Made by a program: the position numbers and the translations under genes | Part shown: piece after piece, positions 41,536 to 49,560 of the stretch | How the letters are laid out: every line of letters starts with the position of its first letter | How positions within the stretch are numbered: position 1 is the stretch's first letter | Source: Fimadaptatus sp948467645 | GTDB taxonomy: Bacteria; Bacillota; Clostridia; Christensenellales; Aristaeellaceae | Length of the DNA stretch: 62,681 nucleotides | Reading direction: 5' to 3' | NCBI GenBank assembly: GCA_948467645.1 | Contig: CAOKFD010000007.1 | Coordinates: 1 to 62,681 of the forward strand | Notes under the pieces: model-generated | The model's input: the letters and a program-made list of their open reading frames with translations, nothing else | What the model was told of the DNA's origin: nothing | Database searches by the model: none

Positions 41536-42990
41536 TTACAGCGGCATGTTGCCATGCTTGCGGGGCGCACGCTCCTCGCGCTTGCCTTCCAGAGTCTCCA
41601 GAGCGCCGATCAGGTCCTTGCGGGTATCGGACGGCACTATCACGGCGTCCACCTGACCGCACTTGGCGGCGTTCACGCCGTCCACCACGTCGTGCAGGTA
41701 AGCGCTTTCCAGCTCGGCGCGCTTGGCGGCGGGATCGGCCGCGCCTACCAGCTCGTCGGCGTGCAGCATCTGCACAGCGGCGGGCGCATCCAGCGGAGCC
41801 ACGGAAGCCTGCGGCCACGCAAACGCGATGTCGCAAACTTCCTTGGAAGCCAGCGCCATGTAAGCAGCGCCCATGGCCTTGCCGGTGATTACGGCGATCT
41901 TGGGCACAGTGGCCTCGGCGGTCGCGAACATGAGCTGAGCCTGAGCCTTGATCATGTCGGCGTTGTCGGCCTCAACCGAGAAGCCCTCAACATCGGCCAG
42001 AGTAACAACGGGGAGATTGAAACAGTCGCAGGTGCGCACAAAACGCGCGATCTTGGCGCTCATGCCGGGACATACGCGGCCGGATACACCAACAAAGCCC
42101 ACAGCGCGGTCGCCCAGACGACCCATCGCGGTAACGGCCTTGCTCGCATAGTCGGGGGTAAACTCGATCACATCGCCGTTATCGGCAAGCGCCTTTACGG
42201 CAGCGCGCATGTCGCACTCGGCCATGTCGTTGAGCGCGGGCACTTCACGGGCATAATCGTCGCCGGTCTCGACCAGATCGTCGTCGCACGCGGAGTTGAG
42301 CGGCAGAAGGTTAATCACCTTGGAAGCCAGCTCGAAAGCCTCGTCCTCGGTCTCGCAGGTCAGCTGGCTGATGCCGGACTTGGCAGAAGCCTCAATGCCA
42401 CCCAGCAGCGCCGCGTCGGCGGGCTTGCCCTTAGCGGAACCGATTATCTGCGGGCCGTTAGCCAAGAGCGATCCGCACTTGGCCTGAATCACAACGTCGC
42501 TCTGCGCGGCGACCATAGCGCTGCCGCCCATTACCGGGCCGAGCACCAGAGCCACCTGCGGCACTACGCCGGAAAGCTCGGCCACCTTGCCCAGTATGCG
42601 CGCAAACGCGGCCAGACCGCATACGCCCTCGTCCAGGCGCATACCCGCGCTGTCGAGCAGCGACACGACCGGCTTGCCGGCCTTCTTGGCCAGGTCTAGC
42701 AGCTTCAGTACCTTCTGAGCGCCGGACGCGCTGATCGCGCCGCCCTTAACGGTGTAATCCTGCGCCCATACGTACACGGGCGTTTCGCCCAGCACGCCGT
42801 AGCCGGTCACTACGCCCGACTCGCCGCCGGCCGTAAGCTGATCCAGCTCGGTAAACTCCGCGCCCAGCAGCTTGTCGATGCGCTCGCGCGCAGTCAGCTT
42901 GCCAGCGTCGTGCTGCGCCTTTACGCGCGCCGCGTCGCCCGCCAGGATTTCTTCCTTGCGTTTAAGCATTTGTTCCAGTTCCTTGCCCAT
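41536..42990 (-). CDS. Acyl-CoA carboxyltransferase (MmdA / 12S type)
   Basis: A 484-residue carboxyltransferase with the two crotonase-like domains of acyl-CoA carboxylase beta subunits and methylmalonyl-CoA decarboxylase alpha. Visible are the N-terminal LTARERIDKLLG, an oxyanion-hole glycine block in the first half (VSLLDSAGMRLDEGV) and the second-half block PGMSAKIARFVRTCDCFNLP with TGKAMGAAYMALASKEV. Most likely it acts on methylmalonyl-CoA or another malonyl-type CoA; glutaconyl-CoA is also possible. It is first in the operon, after an 84-bp or longer leader holding an inverted repeat. GGAGG precedes ATG 42990. Confidence 0.92.
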   Translation of the reverse strand: MGKELEQMLKRKEEILAGDAARVKAQHDAGKLTARERIDKLLGAEFTELDQLTAGGESGVVTGYGVLGETPVYVWAQDYTVKGGAISASGAQKVLKLLDLAKKAGKPVVSLLDSAGMRLDEGVCGLAAFARILGKVAELSGVVPQVALVLGPVMGGSAMVAAQSDVVIQAKCGSLLANGPQIIGSAKGKPADAALLGGIEASAKSGISQLTCETEDEAFELASKVINLLPLNSACDDDLVETGDDYAREVPALNDMAECDMRAAVKALADNGDVIEFTPDYASKAVTAMGRLGDRAVGFVGVSGRVCPGMSAKIARFVRTCDCFNLPVVTLADVEGFSVEADNADMIKAQAQLMFATAEATVPKIAVITGKAMGAAYMALASKEVCDIAFAWPQASVAPLDAPAAVQMLHADELVGAADPAAKRAELESAYLHDVVDGVNAAKCGQVDAVIVPSDTRKDLIGALETLEGKREERAPRKHGNMPL

Positions 42991-43094
42991 ATCTGTGCCT
43001 CCTATCACATCGCGTTCGGTTACGGTGGCGTTTTTGCCGCCCTTTGCCGGACAGATAAGTAATATGAAAACCATGGATCTGGTTTGATTATGAT

Positions 43095-43123
43095 CCATTC
43101 CAGGCTATAAAAGTTCGGAATGG
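43095..43123. promoter_or_regulatory. Inverted repeat CCATTCC-N15-GGAATGG upstream of Na+-pump operon
   Basis: A perfect 7-bp dyad with a 15-bp spacer lies about 105 bp upstream of the first gene. Its centre-to-centre spacing of 22 bp (about two helical turns) suits a dimeric regulator. It lies near candidate -35/-10 boxes on the minus strand. The regulator is unknown. Confidence 0.45.
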
Positions 43124-43254
43124 TACAATCTCATCCTTAATTCACTCATTTCTACATTAGCTACCTTTTTTCCTGCTTTTTGCCTGAAAAAAATCGCATT
43201 TTACGCTGATTTTATACTTTAAGCTCCATTCATCCGTTCGTTAAGCATATCGCG

Positions 43255-43283
43255 TTGCGCGCGGCTGTTTATTCTGATATAAT
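43255..43283 (+). promoter_or_regulatory. Promoter of secreted protein gene (43322)
   Basis: TTGCGC (43255-43260) and TATAAT (43278-43283) are spaced by 17 bp, about 40 bp before the start codon. Confidence 0.6.
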
Positions 43284-43321
43284 ATAGGCGGCATTTATCG
43301 ATTCTGCCTGAGAGGTGCTTT

Positions 43322-44242
43322 ATGATAAGGCGCATTTTTGCATCCTTGCTCTGCGCGCTGACGTTAGGTGCGGGACTGCCAGCGATAGCTGAGCCGACCG
43401 CCTCGACGACCAGTCAGCCGTCCATCGCCGCGGTCACAGCGGATGAATATATTAAGGGCGTTACCGCATTGATGGACGAGCGCGGCATAGCGTGGCGGCA
43501 TCTGGACAGCGACGATCCGTACACGCTGATCGTCAATTCCACGATTATATTGGAGGTAATTCAGACAGACGGCGCAATTTCGTCGATTGCGCTTACCGCG
43601 CAGGGCGACTTCAGCGCGCTTTCGGGCGAGATCATATCGACCGTGCTCACCGGTTCAATCGCCGCATATTCGGCGGCGGATGCGAGTATGGTATGGATGG
43701 ACCTTATCGACATGATAAGCAGCGCAGGCGGCACCGAGTACGCCTATGGGCTTGAAATAAGCCTTGCCATAACCAACGAGGCGATTGAAATGACGCTAAC
43801 GCCGTCGAACGACAGCACCGCGACCGGCAATCTATTGCCGCCGCCCGCACGCCGCATCGTGGACATGGACGGGCTGATTAAGTACTGTGCAGCGCTGCTG
43901 CCGGACGGCTGGACTCAGACTAGCTATCAGAATTCGGGCGAGCGCAGCGACGTTCTGCTTAATATATATGCCGCGAGCGACGACGCTGATGCGCTGTGGG
44001 ACTGTGCGCACACTATAAACGCAAGCTACTGGCGGTGCGTGAAGGAGTACGAGCTGCAATGTGACCGGATGTCGATAGTATTTTATTCGTCAGGCATGAC
44101 CCCAATGCTGTCGCTGGGCATAAGCCGCGCGGACGCGGCCGACAATCCCCTGCTCGGTTCGGACGCGACTGTCGACGAGTTTAAGCAGGAATTTGAGCGG
44201 TTGGCAAGCGAATCCGACGCATTGGTTATAAGCTACGATTGA
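43322..44242 (+). CDS. Secreted protein of unknown function
   Basis: A 306-residue protein with a signal peptide (FASLLCALTLGAGLPAIAEP). I do not recognise the mature part. It looks like two related alpha/beta halves: a first half centred on YTLIVNSTIILEVIQTDGAI and a helical segment VWMDLIDMISSAGG, and a second half with DGLIKYCAALLPDGW and SIVFYSSGMTPMLSLGI. This suggests a duplicated domain. No anchor or catalytic motif is seen. GAGAGG precedes the ATG. The MITE-like repeat begins 17 bp past the stop. Confidence 0.7.
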   Translation: MIRRIFASLLCALTLGAGLPAIAEPTASTTSQPSIAAVTADEYIKGVTALMDERGIAWRHLDSDDPYTLIVNSTIILEVIQTDGAISSIALTAQGDFSALSGEIISTVLTGSIAAYSAADASMVWMDLIDMISSAGGTEYAYGLEISLAITNEAIEMTLTPSNDSTATGNLLPPPARRIVDMDGLIKYCAALLPDGWTQTSYQNSGERSDVLLNIYAASDDADALWDCAHTINASYWRCVKEYELQCDRMSIVFYSSGMTPMLSLGISRADAADNPLLGSDATVDEFKQEFERLASESDALVISYD

Positions 44243-44258
44243 TTTTAAGGCATACTTA

Positions 44259-44417
44259 GAGTGTGTTTCAAGTGGAACAATTCGCAGGTTCGAGTGGATT
44301 TTTCGTCAGTTCAAGGGAGAAACCCGAAGGCTTAGCAGCGCTAAATCGAGCCTTGTGACGCAGAAATGGCGGATCACCGCTCAAAACTGCGTACTCAGGA
44401 ATTTTTGAGACACACTC
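44259..44417 (+). repeat. Full-length MITE-like repeat with terminal inverted repeats
   Basis: A 159-bp element bounded by GAGTGTGTTTCAA (44259-44271) and TTTTTGAGACACACTC (44402-44417), imperfect inverted repeats. TA flanks the left end (44257-44258). The internal sequence has no reading frame. It shares its left end with 1-52 and both ends with 54926-54987. The TA target and lack of coding content fit a MITE mobilised by a Tc1/mariner-IS630-type transposase, which is not in this window. It abuts the hairpin at 44418. Confidence 0.72.
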
Positions 44418-44466
44418 AAGCGGGGACGTTCTTATCGATCGGGTATTGATGGAGCGTCCCCGCTTT
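44418..44466. terminator. Terminator hairpin between repeat and Hsp70-like gene
   Basis: AAGCGGGGACG / CGTCCCCGCTT (44418-44428 with 44455-44465), perfect 11-bp stem. It ends the minus-strand operon and may also stop plus-strand transcription (TTTGCTG follows). Its outer base touches the MITE-like element. Confidence 0.6.
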
Positions 44467-44474
44467 GCTGTGCA

Positions 44475-46514
44475 TTACCTTATCAGCAATACGGCCTTAT
44501 TGAGCATATCGCGCAATTGCGTCTCAAGGCAGTCGGCGATGTCGTCTATCATCTTGGTTATCTCGGGCGTGGGCTTTTCAAGGTCGGACATCAGGCGGTC
44601 GAATATCGCGAACGCGAAGTCCTCCTGCTTGCGCTCTAGGCTGGCGTGGAAGCGTTTTTCCGAGAACAGCTTGCGCACGCCCTTGGGCAGGTTCATCGTA
44701 CGCAGTTTCTTATCGGCCGCCTGAGAGCCTATCACCGCGACGATCAGGCCCAGTATCGCGCCTATGATAAGACCTATCGGGCCGGTTGCAATCAATGCGG
44801 TTTCGGTGCCGCCCATTATCATCGCGAATACGGACGCGACGATTACGTCGATCAGCACCTTTATGCCTTCAAAGCTGATTATCTGACCGGACGAAATGTC
44901 GATTTCGCCGGGTGTGAACATCAGCGAACCGTTAAAGCGCAGCGCCGTGCGCGGCAGGTCGTACCGGTCGCATATCGGGTCGGTGAGCGCCTCCAACTGC
45001 GGGCGCAGTTGCTTGAGCCATTCCAGCACGTAAGGCTCCAGCGCGGCCTTCATCTCGGCGCTCTGGAAATATTCGCCGGTAGTGCGCTGAATCTCGACGG
45101 CTATGTCGTTTATGGTCTCGATTGAGCCTGAGCGCCAGCGCTTGAATACCGGCTCGGCAATCTTATCGGTCATCGCCTGCGCAATTGGCTTAGATATGTC
45201 GGAAAACAGCCGGTTCAGCTCGCTTTTGACTATATTCTCGACTGCGGTCGACTTAATCAGCTTTTCCACGTCGCGCGTGAAGCCCTCGGCGCGCGCGTCG
45301 GTGCGCAGAGCATAGCACAGGCCGCGCGCGATTGCGAACTCCGGCTCCAGTCCATGCACTATCAGCGCGTTCGGGAATACCTCGGCCGCAATTTTATGCA
45401 TAAAGTCCATGCGCGACGCGCCACCGGTCATCAGAATTACGCTGACCTCGCGGCCCAGCGCATCGCGCGCATCGGTAAGGCTGCGGCGGTACGCGTCGGT
45501 GAAGCTAAGTCCGTCCAGCTCGGCTATCGGCGTGGAGAGCACCTTTTCCATATCCGCGTCGGTGCAGGATATGTCCACGGTCGTGGGCGGCATGGTGCAA
45601 TACAGCTTGACCGAGGATTCGCACGGCACTATGGAGTCGGTATGCCCGCGGCGGCGGCGCGTGAAGTACATCTCCTTCACCTTGCGCGCCTCCATCTCGC
45701 AGCGCGAACGGCACTGCGGGTACTTTTCCAGCAGGTCGTTTACGGCCGTGTCGCAGCAGCGGCGCAGGTTGAGCCGAAGCAATTCCTGCTCGATAAGTCC
45801 GCCGCCCAGCGAAGTATCGCCGAAGTCGTGCACGGGCAGGCGCTGCTCGGTCAGCTCGGCCACGAACGTAAAGTCGGTCGTGGACGAACCCGCGTCGATT
45901 ATCAGCGTGGGCTTACCCAGCAGCTCGCTGGACATGCGCAGTTCGCCCGATTCGCGCGAATAAAGGAACGCCGCGCGCGATTCGGACACCACGCGCACGT
46001 TGGGGAATCCCGCCTTGCCGAACAGATTGGCATACGCGCGGCGCGTCTGGCCGTTCCAGCCCGACGGGCAGCCGATTGCACAGCGCACGTTCGCGCCCTC
46101 GGGCATACGGCCGCTCTTGCGCAGATCGTCCACCAGCACCTTGGCAAACTGCTCAATGTAGCCCGAAATCAGCTGCGGCTCGCGCAGGTAGCGGCTCTTA
46201 AAGCGCAGGTGCAGCGCCATCGGGTCGGCTATCTGGCAGGCCTCCTCGCCTATCACCGCCGTGCCGTCCTTCATCATGCCCAGTGCCGATATTATGCTCT
46301 TGCTGCCGCGTATTTCAAGCATCTGCGGCTCGGTCTGAGTATCCGAGCGCAGCCACGACACCGCCGACTCGCCGTCGCCCATGTCCACGCCGAAGAACTC
46401 CCTAACCGGCGCTTCGACCGGCTTGATCGCCTCCAGCAGTTCTGCCTCGCGCTCGTCGTTTTGCTGTTTTATCTCCTCGGGCGTAAGTTCCCGGTAATCT
46501 TCTCTTTCGCTCAT
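44475..46514 (-). CDS. Hsp70/actin-fold ATPase with hydrophobic C-terminal region
   Basis: A 679-residue protein. After a charged leader (to about 40) the nucleotide-binding domain shows phosphate-1 FFGVDMGDGESAVSWL, a substrate-like CAIGCPSGWNGQTRRAYANL with VVSESRAAFLYSRE, phosphate-2 TLIIDAGSSTTDFTFV, and the adenosine motif ILMTGGASRMDF. These belong to the Hsp70/actin-like ATPase superfamily and look intact. There is no DnaK peptide-binding domain. Instead the last 280 residues are helical, with a Gly-rich hydrophobic pair (ALIATGPIGLIIGAILGLIV, near 560-590) that could insert into a membrane. It is second in a two-gene set with 46582-47436. Cellular role unknown. Confidence 0.75.
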   Translation of the reverse strand: MSEREDYRELTPEEIKQQNDEREAELLEAIKPVEAPVREFFGVDMGDGESAVSWLRSDTQTEPQMLEIRGSKSIISALGMMKDGTAVIGEEACQIADPMALHLRFKSRYLREPQLISGYIEQFAKVLVDDLRKSGRMPEGANVRCAIGCPSGWNGQTRRAYANLFGKAGFPNVRVVSESRAAFLYSRESGELRMSSELLGKPTLIIDAGSSTTDFTFVAELTEQRLPVHDFGDTSLGGGLIEQELLRLNLRRCCDTAVNDLLEKYPQCRSRCEMEARKVKEMYFTRRRRGHTDSIVPCESSVKLYCTMPPTTVDISCTDADMEKVLSTPIAELDGLSFTDAYRRSLTDARDALGREVSVILMTGGASRMDFMHKIAAEVFPNALIVHGLEPEFAIARGLCYALRTDARAEGFTRDVEKLIKSTAVENIVKSELNRLFSDISKPIAQAMTDKIAEPVFKRWRSGSIETINDIAVEIQRTTGEYFQSAEMKAALEPYVLEWLKQLRPQLEALTDPICDRYDLPRTALRFNGSLMFTPGEIDISSGQIISFEGIKVLIDVIVASVFAMIMGGTETALIATGPIGLIIGAILGLIVAVIGSQAADKKLRTMNLPKGVRKLFSEKRFHASLERKQEDFAFAIFDRLMSDLEKPTPEITKMIDDIADCLETQLRDMLNKAVLLIR

Positions 46515-46581
46515 CAGTACCTCCAAATCGTCGCGCCGTATGCCTTAACGTAAATAAATCCGCGCTCCGTCACAGGCGCGT

Positions 46582-47436
46582 TCAGCTCATCTTCTGCGTG
46601 ACCTGCCCCTTGGCGACCAGTTTGTCGCCCAGCATCAGCGCCGGGCGCACGGTATAGCCGTCCTCTATACCGGGCAGGCGCTCAAAATACGCCGCCGTAT
46701 TTTCGTTATATTCGCATATGGTAAGTCCTTGCTGCTCCAGCGACATTATAAGCTGAGGCAGGGTCTTGAGCGCGTACTTGCCGTCGTCCTGCTTGAGCGC
46801 TTCCCAAAGCATCTGCACGGCCTCCAATTGATCGGGCGACCATTTAAGCGTATCGGGCAGCAGCTTTTGCACACTTTCGCCCAGCATACGCGCATACGCC
46901 GCGTCCATGTTGAGCGACAGCCTGTCCAGCCTGCGCATAAGCTCATCTATGTCAGCCTTGGGCACGCCCTGCGCTTCAGGCAATGCGGGCGGCGTATTCA
47001 GCTTTACCTCGTCGCGCCTGAGCGCAACCGTCTGCCACGCCGTAACGAACAGCGCCACGGCCATAGGCGCCAACATATTTTCCAGGAACAGATACACCGC
47101 CAGTATCGCGCTTGCGCCCGCGCCGATGTACTTTTTCCAATCAAACTTATGCTCCTTGCGCGGCTGAACGTTGGCATTGGCCTTAAACAGCACGTCCGCG
47201 TTGGACACGCTGAGCATACACGATATTGCGCTCTTGGCCACCACAAACAGCTCGTAGCCCAGTTCGCGTTCGCGCGAATCAGTCACCTTATCGGTAAAAT
47301 CGTGCTGCATGGAATCCCAGAACAGCCGCACCGCGTCCTCCACCTCGGTCAGGTCGCGGCAATCGTTTAGTTTGCCGCGCAAAGCATCCTGCCCGGCGTT
47401 AAAATATGCGCTGAACAGCCCCTGTTCCCGCTCCAT
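46582..47436 (-). CDS. Membrane-anchored partner protein of the Hsp70-like ATPase
   Basis: A 284-residue protein that I do not recognise. It begins with a helical, acidic segment (1-90). Two adjacent hydrophobic helices follow (YIGAGASAILAVYLFLENML and APMAVALFVTAWQTVAL, about 103-140). A second helical soluble part contains DIDELMRRLDRLSLNMDAAYAR and LWEALKQDDGKYALKTLPQLI, the helical pattern of a partner or adaptor. The last 50 residues (YNENTAAYFERLPGIEDGYT...) look like a short C-terminal tail. Position: it is first in the pair, 68 bp before the ATPase gene, so it may recruit it to the membrane or exchange its nucleotide; both are guesses. ATG 47436 has GGGAGG 9 nt upstream. Confidence 0.6.
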   Translation of the reverse strand: MEREQGLFSAYFNAGQDALRGKLNDCRDLTEVEDAVRLFWDSMQHDFTDKVTDSRERELGYELFVVAKSAISCMLSVSNADVLFKANANVQPRKEHKFDWKKYIGAGASAILAVYLFLENMLAPMAVALFVTAWQTVALRRDEVKLNTPPALPEAQGVPKADIDELMRRLDRLSLNMDAAYARMLGESVQKLLPDTLKWSPDQLEAVQMLWEALKQDDGKYALKTLPQLIMSLEQQGLTICEYNENTAAYFERLPGIEDGYTVRPALMLGDKLVAKGQVTQKMS

Positions 47437-47493
47437 ATATTTCATCCTCCCGCACGCTTAAAGCGTTTGTACAAACATTATATACCGCACCTG

Positions 47494-48555
47494 TTAACTC
47501 TTCAGGTTTGGCACAAAATTGTCAACCTTGGGTGAAAGCGCCGCCATACGCGCGGGCAGGGGCGCGGTAAATTCCAGCTGCTCGCCGGTCACGGGCTGTA
47601 CGCATGACAGGCGCCACGAATGCAGCGCAAATCTGCCGGGCAGACGCTCGTCCTCCTGACCATACAGGAAGTCGCCGAACACCGGGCAGCCCAGTGCCGC
47701 CATGTGCACGCGTATCTGATGCGTGCGCCCGGTTTCCAGCCTTAGCCGTACCAGCGCTATGCCGCCCAGTTCGCCCAGCACCGCATAATGCGTGCGGCAG
47801 GGGCGGCCTTCCGGGTCGATTCGGCGCTTGACTATCGAATCGGGTTCACGGCCTATGGGCAGGTCGATAACGCCGCTCTTCTCGGCGGGCGCGCCCACGG
47901 TCAGCGCGAGGTATTCCCGCTCGAAGGCAGGCGTATGCAATTGCCTTTGCAGCCCGAAATGCGCGTGCGCCGTACGCGCCGCGGCAAGCAGGCCACTGGT
48001 GCCCTTGTCAAGGCGATTGACCGGGCGAAACTGCCAGCCGCCGTTTAAGCCGTATCGCGCAAACAGCACGCTTTCCAGCGTGATGCCGTCCTGCCGGGCG
48101 CTTGCGCCAGTTGGCAGGGGCGCGGGCTTATTTATTATCAGCGTGTCGTCGTCCTCGTACACGACGATTTCGCGCGCAAGTTCGGCCTGCGTGCGCGATT
48201 TGCCCGAGGGCGATAGCATTGCAATTGTATCGGCGTACCTTTCATCCAGCGCCGCGCATACCTGCTCATTCAGCGCAGCGGACGGCACATGCGCGTCGCC
48301 GCCGTCCGACATATCGTCGATTGCGGCCTGAGCGCCGCTGCCGTCGCGCTCCATGTCTTCCTCAAGGCGCAGACTGATTTTGTCTCCGGTATGCACGACA
48401 TGGTTTGCGTGAACCGATGCGCCGTTTACGCTCATACCGTCGGTGGTTTTCAGGCGGCTTAACTGCCTGTGCGATATGCCTAAGCGCGAACGCATCACAT
48501 ACTTTATCTGACGGCCGTCGTCGCATTCGGGCACGTCGTAGCTTAACACGCGCAT
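47494..48555 (-). CDS. RluA-family RNA pseudouridine synthase
   Basis: A 353-residue enzyme isomerising uridine to pseudouridine in rRNA or tRNA. The N-terminus has an S4-type RNA-binding domain (LGISHRQLSRLKTTDGMSVN, about 24-43). The catalytic motif with the conserved aspartate is FRPVNRLDKGTSGLLAAARTA. Downstream are REYLALTVG, THYAVL and LETGRTHQIRVHMA. Insert at about 90-140 is longer than in standard RluD and lacks recognisable features. Substrate site is unknown. ATG 48555 follows GGGAGG. It is close to ispE, which precedes it on the same strand (25 bp). Confidence 0.92.
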   Translation of the reverse strand: MRVLSYDVPECDDGRQIKYVMRSRLGISHRQLSRLKTTDGMSVNGASVHANHVVHTGDKISLRLEEDMERDGSGAQAAIDDMSDGGDAHVPSAALNEQVCAALDERYADTIAMLSPSGKSRTQAELAREIVVYEDDDTLIINKPAPLPTGASARQDGITLESVLFARYGLNGGWQFRPVNRLDKGTSGLLAAARTAHAHFGLQRQLHTPAFEREYLALTVGAPAEKSGVIDLPIGREPDSIVKRRIDPEGRPCRTHYAVLGELGGIALVRLRLETGRTHQIRVHMAALGCPVFGDFLYGQEDERLPGRFALHSWRLSCVQPVTGEQLEFTAPLPARMAALSPKVDNFVPNLKS

Positions 48556-48580
48556 ACAGCGTCCTCCCCTTCTGTGCGCA

Positions 48581-49420
48581 TCAAACCAGCGTATGCGCGA
48601 TGAAGCTGTCCGGGTATGCGAGGTGGATTGCCTCAAACGCCGCGTCGATATCCGCATCGTCGAACACACCGTATACCGCGCTGCCGCTGCCCGTCATGCG
48701 CGCAAACTTCGCGCCCGCGTCGTACATGGTCGATATGCACGCGCCGATCTCCGGGCGCATATCGCGTGCGGGCTGTTCGAGATCGTTGCGCGTGTTTGCG
48801 CGCAGCCATTGCCAGTCGCCCGCGTTAAGCGCCTCGATTGCACGGGGCGTATCCTGCGTCATGCCGGACTTGCAGCGTCTGAACACCTCGCCAGTGCTCA
48901 GGCCGACAGCAGGCATGGCCGCGATCAGGCTGACCGACTGAGCTGCCTTTACATGGGTAAGCTGTTCCCCCAGTCCCTCGGCACGGCACAGGCCGCCCGC
49001 GATGCAATACGGCACGTCTGCGCCTAGTTTAAGCCCTAACGCGCAAAGTTCGCTTTCGTTCATGCCCACGTGCCACATTTCGTTAAGTCCTTTTAGCACC
49101 GCCGCCGCGTCGCTCGAGCCGCCGCCCATGCCCGCCTGCATCGGTATGCGTTTGGTAAGGCGCAGTGCCGCGCCACTGCTCACGCCCGCTGCGCTCTGAA
49201 TCAGCCGTGCGGCGCGCAGCATCAGATTGTCGTCGCCCGCGCTAAGACCAACGCCGCGCGGGCCGTCTATTACAAGGCTGAATCCGTCGGCCTCGCATAT
49301 TTCAACATCGTCGCACAGATCGACGCTCTGCATAATCATGTCCAGATCGTGATAGCCGTCCAGCCGCGTGCCCTTTACGCCGAGTGTCCAGTTTATCTTT
49401 GCATACGCCTTAATAAGCAT
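48581..49420 (-). CDS. ispE: 4-diphosphocytidyl-2-C-methyl-D-erythritol kinase
   Basis: A 279-residue GHMP kinase of the MEP (non-mevalonate) isoprenoid pathway, phosphorylating the 2-hydroxyl of CDP-methylerythritol. It starts with KAYAKINWTLGVKGTRLDGYH, the substrate-binding motif. The ATP loop is PMQAGMGGGSSDAAAVLKGL (about 93-112). The C-terminal motif is MTGSGSAVYGVF. ATG 49420 is placed by the conserved N-terminus and by TGGA upstream. The promoter at 49488-49516 should drive it and the RluA-type gene. Confidence 0.95.
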   Translation of the reverse strand: MLIKAYAKINWTLGVKGTRLDGYHDLDMIMQSVDLCDDVEICEADGFSLVIDGPRGVGLSAGDDNLMLRAARLIQSAAGVSSGAALRLTKRIPMQAGMGGGSSDAAAVLKGLNEMWHVGMNESELCALGLKLGADVPYCIAGGLCRAEGLGEQLTHVKAAQSVSLIAAMPAVGLSTGEVFRRCKSGMTQDTPRAIEALNAGDWQWLRANTRNDLEQPARDMRPEIGACISTMYDAGAKFARMTGSGSAVYGVFDDADIDAAFEAIHLAYPDSFIAHTLV

Positions 49421-49487
49421 ATCATTCCACCTTATACAAATATAGCCGCTTCCCGGCACGTTTACGCCGAAAAGCGGCCTTGTATCG

Positions 49488-49516
49488 ATTATACAATACT
49501 TTTCAATGTTTGTGAA
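49488..49516 (-). promoter_or_regulatory. Promoter of ispE
   Basis: On the minus strand, TTCACA (49516-49511) and TATAAT (49493-49488) are 17 bp apart. The transcript leader contains a GCCGCTT / AAGCGGC hairpin (49445-49478). Confidence 0.65.
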
Positions 49517-49560
49517 CAGTTAAAGCGGCGCAAGTGTCGCAACTCGGAAAAGACAGCGGC

